In this document: piece by piece, positions 60,755 through 64,000 of the stretch
Layout of the letters: the number at the start of each line of letters is the position of its first letter
Numbering within the stretch: the stretch's first letter is position 1
NCBI RefSeq assembly: GCF_900111375.1
Contig: NZ_FOHB01000004.1
Coordinates: forward strand, 310,001-374,000
Direction: 5' to 3'
From: Pedococcus cremeus
Lineage (GTDB): Bacteria > Actinomycetota > Actinomycetes > Actinomycetales > Dermatophilaceae
DNA: 64,000 nucleotides
Notes under the pieces: model-generated
Seen by the model: only the letters and a program-made list of their open reading frames with translations
What the model was told of the DNA's origin: nothing
Databases searched by the model: none
Translations under genes and position numbers: made by a program

Positions 60755-61186
60755 TCAGTTGCCGTCCATCGACTGGCCGCGTGCGCCGCGCCCGGCGTAG
60801 GTCGAACAGTCGCTCATGACGTCACCGGTCAACGCCATCTTCGCGACCTCGCTGCCCTTGCCCTGCCCAGCGGCCACCAGACCGAGGAGCCAGCACACTT
60901 GAGGCTGGGACAGATCCGCGGCCGTGCCAGAGGTGTCACCGGAGTAGGACGCTGGACTGGCGGCTTCAGCGATCCGCTTCTCCTGCCGCAGGGCCAACCA
61001 CCCCGTGAACAGCAGGTTCAGGGCCAGCAGCGTCACGACCAGACCAGTCGTGGCTGGGCGTCGCAGAGCCGTCTCCAAGGGCACCGGTGGCGATGGCGGA
61101 CCGTACATCGGAGCAACTGACGAGTCGCCCGCGTCACCGGCGGACTGGCCAGCAGGCTTGGCACCGCGCGAGCTTGACTCGGTCAT
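60755..61186 (-). CDS. small membrane protein, member B of a paralogue pair
   Basis: This 143-residue paralogue of the protein at 58681-59076 has a Ser/Gly-rich N-terminus, MYGPPSPPVP, one transmembrane helix (about 48-70) and the same C-terminal pattern: CWLLGLVAAGQGKGSEVA, MSDCSTYAGRGARGQ, GN. The two genes point toward each other, with three unrelated genes between. The strict C-terminal conservation contrasts with a variable linker, which suggests a selected function. The family is unknown to me. Confidence 0.8.
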   Translation of the reverse strand: MTESSSRGAKPAGQSAGDAGDSSVAPMYGPPSPPVPLETALRRPATTGLVVTLLALNLLFTGWLALRQEKRIAEAASPASYSGDTSGTAADLSQPQVCWLLGLVAAGQGKGSEVAKMALTGDVMSDCSTYAGRGARGQSMDGN

Positions 61187-61198
61187 GCTCAGGCTCCT

Positions 61199-61490
61199 TC
61201 ACGACGTGGGTCTGCCCGTTCTAGCGGGTCCATCGGCAGGGTGTCCGTCAAACACGTCGAGAACATGCCGTCCACGACGATCAAGCGCTGCCGCGAGCCT
61301 CCGACGAATCTCGCCGAATTGACAGCTCAACCACCGCCAGTCATGCTCACAGAACGCACTATTAGCGAATCGCGCCATTCTGAGCGCGGAGAATGCTTGT
61401 GAATCAAAGCATTCAGAGAGTCCAGCAAAGCGGCCCTCGTGCGTCACGGCCAGATCGGCCACCATCTGACACACCTCTTAGGGGCTCATT
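61199..61490. other. gene-poor, lower-GC stretch
   Basis: This stretch holds no convincing gene. A minus-strand frame of about 90 codons is open, but its base composition lacks the third-position GC bias of the real genes and its product has no recognised pattern. It probably contains the promoter of the small membrane-protein gene that starts at 61491. Confidence 0.5.
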
Positions 61491-61796
61491 TTGTCTACCA
61501 CCAATACTGTCGACACGAACACCCACCGTGCGGCTCGTACCCACACCGACGAGACTCGTACCCACACCGACGAGACTCGCCCGGCCCGGAAGACCACCGA
61601 GCTGATCGCCTACGTCGCGGCCGTTCTCGCTGTGGCCCTCACCGCACTCGTCGTCGGCGACGACGGTGACAACACCGCGGACCCGTTCAGTGCCGAGCAG
61701 GCTCTTCGGTACATCACGTTCCTGACGATCGGCTACATGATCGCTCGCGGCCTGGCGAAGTCCGGCAGCCGCGGCCGTGTCGACGACAACAACTGA
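61491..61796 (+). CDS. conserved small membrane protein
   Basis: This 101-residue protein starts at TTG 61491 (MSTTNT). A Thr/Arg-rich N-terminus contains a 21-bp tandem duplication (RTHTDET twice). Two hydrophobic helices follow: LIAYVAAVLAVALTALVVG and YITFLTIGYMIARGLAKSG, ending SRGRVDDNN. The last helix and the GLAKSGSR tail resemble a small-protein family I have seen in other actinobacteria, but no function is known. A perfect hairpin terminator follows. Confidence 0.75.
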   Translation: MSTTNTVDTNTHRAARTHTDETRTHTDETRPARKTTELIAYVAAVLAVALTALVVGDDGDNTADPFSAEQALRYITFLTIGYMIARGLAKSGSRGRVDDNN

Positions 61797-61827
61797 TCCC
61801 ACCCGTAGGCGCATGTCGCCTGCTCGC

Positions 61828-61860
61828 AGCGCCCTCGCTCACGTGTTGAGCGAGGGCGCT
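61828..61860 (+). terminator. perfect-stem terminator
   Basis: AGCGCCCTCGCTCA and TGAGCGAGGGCGCT form a 14-bp perfect stem with loop CGTGT, 32 bp after the stop of the small membrane-protein gene. A short T-rich run (TTGCGTTG) follows. Confidence 0.9.
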
Positions 61861-61960
61861 GTTGCGTTGCAGTAGGGGAATGTCATCTGCGCCGAGTGCG
61901 CGGACCGCGCGGCCAAGCCAGCGCCCAGTTGTGACGCTGCGGCCTACCGCTCCGTTCAGT

Positions 61961-62217
61961 TCATGACTCCCTCTGGCCTGCGGAGCGGTGGCGAACATCG
62001 TTGAGGAACATACGGATCGCTTCTTCCAATGTCGAGGTCGTCCCGCTCCTTTGAGCCGGTGCCTGCGACGCCGCCTTCGTAGGCGGCGACGGAGAACCCG
62101 TACGCCGAGCTCGGTCCAGAGAGCCACTCGATGTCGTACACGGGGAGAAGGCCGGGGGCGGCGGCGGACCGTGAAGCGCTCACCGTCCACGAAGAGCTGT
62201 CTCTGACCGCCACCACC
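61961..62217 (-). pseudogene. decayed small gene with two apparent frameshifts
   Basis: Three protein-like segments follow one another in different frames on the minus strand. First comes QLFVDGERFTVRRRP, then PVYDIEWLSGPSSAYGFSVAAYEGG, then TSTLEEAIRMFLNDVRHRSAGQRES with a TGA at 61961-61963. Together they read like one protein of about 85 residues, related in my recollection to a small actinobacterial family with a DYDWxSGPxxGYGF core. No single frame covers it. Either two indels have broken it, or the sequence has errors. Confidence 0.6.
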
Positions 62218-62293
62218 GCGGCCCTGTCGCTGCCCGAAAATGGTCCTCCACTGTGGCGGCCGCCGCGTCCCTGCATGAACGGGGCATCGAACG

Positions 62294-62734
62294 CTAGACC
62301 CGGTGGGCGGCCGTGAGGGCACCGGAGAACGAGAAGTGGACCCGGGTCAGCATCAAGGCACCGTCACGGGTCCGGCAGACGCCGAACCAGTTGACCCACT
62401 CGTTGACGAGGTACCCCACCATGCCTGTGATCGCGAGGCCGAGCAGGATCAGTGGGTCTCCCCAGTTCGCCGCGGCGGCGAAGAACCCGACCACCAGACC
62501 GATGGCAAGCACGGCGAGGGCTGCTTGTCGCCACTGCCGGTACCGGGCCAACGCCGCAGGGTCGACGGGGACGCGTAGGTCGAACCGCTCGGAGATCAAG
62601 AAGGCTGCGGCGAGCCAGGGCAGGAACCCGAACACGATCATTGCGCCGCTGCCGACTCGCGCGGCCGCGCGGGACCTTCGCCACTGCCTTACCTGCGCCG
62701 TGGATGTTCGTATGCATCCGTGCCGAGAAAGCAT
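62294..62734 (-). CDS. small membrane protein of unknown function
   Basis: This 146-residue protein starts at ATG 62734, five bases after GGAGG; an upstream GTG lacks a site. Two or three hydrophobic segments (about 30-48 and 70-112) lie after a basic N-terminus, and the C-terminus is cytosolic. The segment WVNWFGVCRTRDGALMLTRVHF has no recognised pattern. Its 5' end overlaps the divergent cupredoxin gene by 15 bp. Confidence 0.65.
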   Translation of the reverse strand: MLSRHGCIRTSTAQVRQWRRSRAAARVGSGAMIVFGFLPWLAAAFLISERFDLRVPVDPAALARYRQWRQAALAVLAIGLVVGFFAAAANWGDPLILLGLAITGMVGYLVNEWVNWFGVCRTRDGALMLTRVHFSFSGALTAAHRV

Positions 62735-63334
62735 CTCACCCTCCTTCACGTCCTCAGCCTCACCGCCATATCCGCGTCCCTCCTTCTCGCAGGGTGTTCA
62801 CCGACGGGCCAGAGTGGTGGCGGGATGATGGGGGGCAGCTCGCGGTCGCCGAGTGGGATGATGGGCGGCGCGCAGGGCTACCACTACTCACGGCTCTCCT
62901 GCGCTCCGCCTGTGACGTTGCCGGGTGCCACGGTCCGCGTCGTACTCGCCGACATGGGCATGACGAGGATGATGGGCGGTGACGCGCCCATGGGCGCGCG
63001 GATGATGCTGCGGGTCGCACCCACCACGGTCCGCGCGGGCACGGTGAGTCTCGTGGCCAGCAACATGGGCTGGCGAACCCACGAACTTGTGGTGATGCCC
63101 TTGGCCAGCGGGTCCACCGTGGGAGAACGCGTACCCGGCCCGGACGGAAGGATCTCGGAGGCGGGCAGCGCGGGCGAGGCGTCTGGCTCATGCGCGGCGG
63201 GCTCCGGCGAGGGCATCGCCTCGGGTGCGGTTGGCTGGGTCACGCTGACCCTTGCGCCCGGCCGGTACGAGTTGGTGTGCAACCTCAAGAACCACTACGC
63301 CAACGGAATGTACGCGGAGTTGGACGTTCGCTGA
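62720..63334 (+). CDS. cupredoxin-like lipoprotein (blue copper type)
   Basis: This 204-residue exported protein has a lipobox LLLAGC at residues 21-26, a Gly/Met-rich linker (GGGMMGGSSRSPSGMMGG) and a cupredoxin-like beta-sandwich. Copper ligands are visible: His in GWRTHELVVMP near residue 121, and Cys, His and Met in VCNLKNHYANGM near 187-197, the classic C-x4-H-x4-M type-1 site. A membrane-anchored electron carrier or copper-storage protein is likely. GTG 62720 overlaps the divergent gene start. Confidence 0.8.
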   Translation: MPRKHLTLLHVLSLTAISASLLLAGCSPTGQSGGGMMGGSSRSPSGMMGGAQGYHYSRLSCAPPVTLPGATVRVVLADMGMTRMMGGDAPMGARMMLRVAPTTVRAGTVSLVASNMGWRTHELVVMPLASGSTVGERVPGPDGRISEAGSAGEASGSCAAGSGEGIASGAVGWVTLTLAPGRYELVCNLKNHYANGMYAELDVR

Positions 63335-63755
63335 AGTGCTCGGCACGGGCTCCGGTGGCGCTTCAGGCCAGCATGAAGCGTCAACGGAGAAGGCTCCATC
63401 GCACCCATCGCCGCTCACACCGAGCGGCGATGTCGAACACGCCCGCGCCGACAACACGTCGTCAACACCGAACCCCGCGAACCGTCCTCACCGGCGCCGC
63501 GCTCGAAGCCTTCCTCGCCGAACATGCCGGGCAAGACGAAGCCCCGCTCCAGCGAGTGGGGCCTTCACATGCCCTGTGCACAAACGAAACCGATCGTCAC
63601 GGGTGACACACCGTGCCGCTTGTCCACTCGCAGTGGTGACACTCAGACGCCGACACTGGTGACACTCAGGCGTCGTGATCGGTGACACTGCCTGTCGCAA
63701 CTGATGACACTGAGATGTCGCTAGACACACCGGTGGCGGCGCACAGACCGCGGGA
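63335..63755. other. intergenic region with hairpins and direct repeats
   Basis: I see no convincing gene in this 421-bp gap; open frames here have no protein-like pattern. It contains a perfect hairpin ATCGCCGCTC/GAGCGGCGAT (63407-63431) that may end the cupredoxin transcript, a second hairpin (GCCCCGCTC/GAGTGGGGC at 63541-63562) and the repeat cluster beside dnaB. Confidence 0.65.
63602..63713. repeat. iteron-like GGTGACAC repeat cluster
   Basis: The word GGTGACAC(T) or a one-base variant recurs at 63602, 63635, 63658, 63681 and 63703. The last four are spaced 23, 23 and 22 bp apart, about two helical turns. Two copies extend to GGTGACACTCAG. The cluster lies just downstream of the dnaB stop. 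It may be a protein-binding array or a remnant IS481-type end; the regular spacing favours a binding array. Confidence 0.7.
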
Positions 63756-64000
63756 TCAGCCGAAGTCGTTGGCCATGTTGGCGAAGCGGCTGTAGTGGCC
63801 CTGGAACGCCAGGACGATGTCCTTGGTCGGGCCGTTACGGTGCTTGGCCACGATGACGTCGGCCTCACCCTCGCGAGACGGGTCGGACTTGTCGCGGTGG
63901 AGCAGGATGACCATGTCGGCATCTTGCTCGATGCTGCCACTTTCTCTCAGGTCAGACATCTGCGGTCGCTTGTCCGTGCGCTGCTCCGGACCACGGTTCA
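63756..64000 (-). CDS. dnaB: replicative DNA helicase DnaB, C-terminal fragment
   Basis: The last 81 codons of DnaB enter from the right edge, reading NRGPEQRTDKRPQMSDLRES, then GSIEQDADMVILLHRD and further to the TGA at 63756. These are the conserved RecA-core segments near the Walker B/H4 region of the ring helicase that unwinds DNA at the fork. No intein insertion is visible in this part. The rest lies outside the window. Confidence 0.95.
   Translation of the reverse strand, partial: NRGPEQRTDKRPQMSDLRESGSIEQDADMVILLHRDKSDPSREGEADVIVAKHRNGPTKDIVLAFQGHYSRFANMANDFG

Noticed and set aside
61199-61474. Minus-strand open frame of ~90 codons with a plausible ribosome site
   Set aside because: Base composition lacks third-position GC bias and the product has no protein-like pattern; the stretch more likely holds a promoter.
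63190-63606. Plus-strand open frame overlapping the cupredoxin end
   Set aside because: Arg/His-rich shadow sequence with no family pattern, sharing DNA with a convincing gene.
1-64000. CRISPR array, tRNA/rRNA genes, prophage or intact IS elements
   Set aside because: No regular spacer-repeat array, cloverleaf sequence, phage structural gene or transposase was recognised in either strand.

Overview
The window is high-GC (about 70% by eye), densely packed, actinobacterial chromosome. Codon use, Shine-Dalgarno spacing, a cobalamin riboswitch ahead of nrdAB, a CstR-type sulfur island, an ANTAR regulator and an LAxTG sorting signal fit a Micrococcales-type organism. Intrasporangiaceae/Dermatophilaceae is my best guess, from gene content and style only. 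The right edge is the C-terminus of the replicative helicase DnaB, so the window probably lies near the replication-gene neighbourhood. No rRNA, tRNA, CRISPR array, prophage or intact IS element was recognised.

Layout: (1) 1-7.7 kb, housekeeping and single genes: a lipoprotein fragment, HAD phosphatase, membrane metallophosphoesterase, PAS-ANTAR regulator, cupin, ZapE-like ATPase, sucrase/ferredoxin-like protein, and a JmjC/ROX-type oxygenase fused back-to-back with a Gly/Ala/Asp repeat peptide. (2) 7.7-11.5 kb, class Ia ribonucleotide reductase nrdAB behind a B12 riboswitch. (3) 11.7-14.0 kb, a secreted SGNH hydrolase and a GlgC-like nucleotidyltransferase. (4) 14.0-23.5 kb, a polyol operon: SorC regulator, ABC importer without its own ATPase, mannitol-dehydrogenase-family enzyme, two zinc alcohol dehydrogenases and xylulokinase. 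(5) 23.6-28.3 kb, a convergent xylose/ribose-type ABC importer with a ROK regulator, which meets the polyol route at xylulokinase. (6) 28.3-30.2 kb, an MFS exporter and divergent MarR regulator. (7) 30.3-38.0 kb, an oligosaccharide operon: LacI regulator, ABC importer, Tat-exported glucoamylase-like enzyme and GH3 beta-glycosidase. (8) 38.1-41.0 kb, a PucR regulator divergent from a D-amino-acid dehydrogenase.

(9) 41.2-44.9 kb is a reactive-sulfur island: rhodanese, CstB-like metallo-beta-lactamase/rhodanese, membrane rhodanese, thioredoxin and a CstR-like repressor, with two matching ATACCC-N4-GGGTAT operators. (10) 44.6-51.8 kb: two UPF0104 membrane paralogues, a coiled-coil protein, CDF transporter, SMP-30 lactonase, GNAT and VOC proteins. 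(11) 51.8-57.5 kb: an LCP cell-wall ligase, a sortase substrate and a MoxR/VWA pair. (12) 57.5-64 kb is a more irregular region of small proteins, including a new-looking paralogue pair, a decayed gene, a cupredoxin lipoprotein and 23-bp-spaced direct repeats beside dnaB.

A sequence-wide signal also stands out: the heptamer GGCATAC/GTATGCC occurs at least 38 times, several-fold more than base composition predicts.
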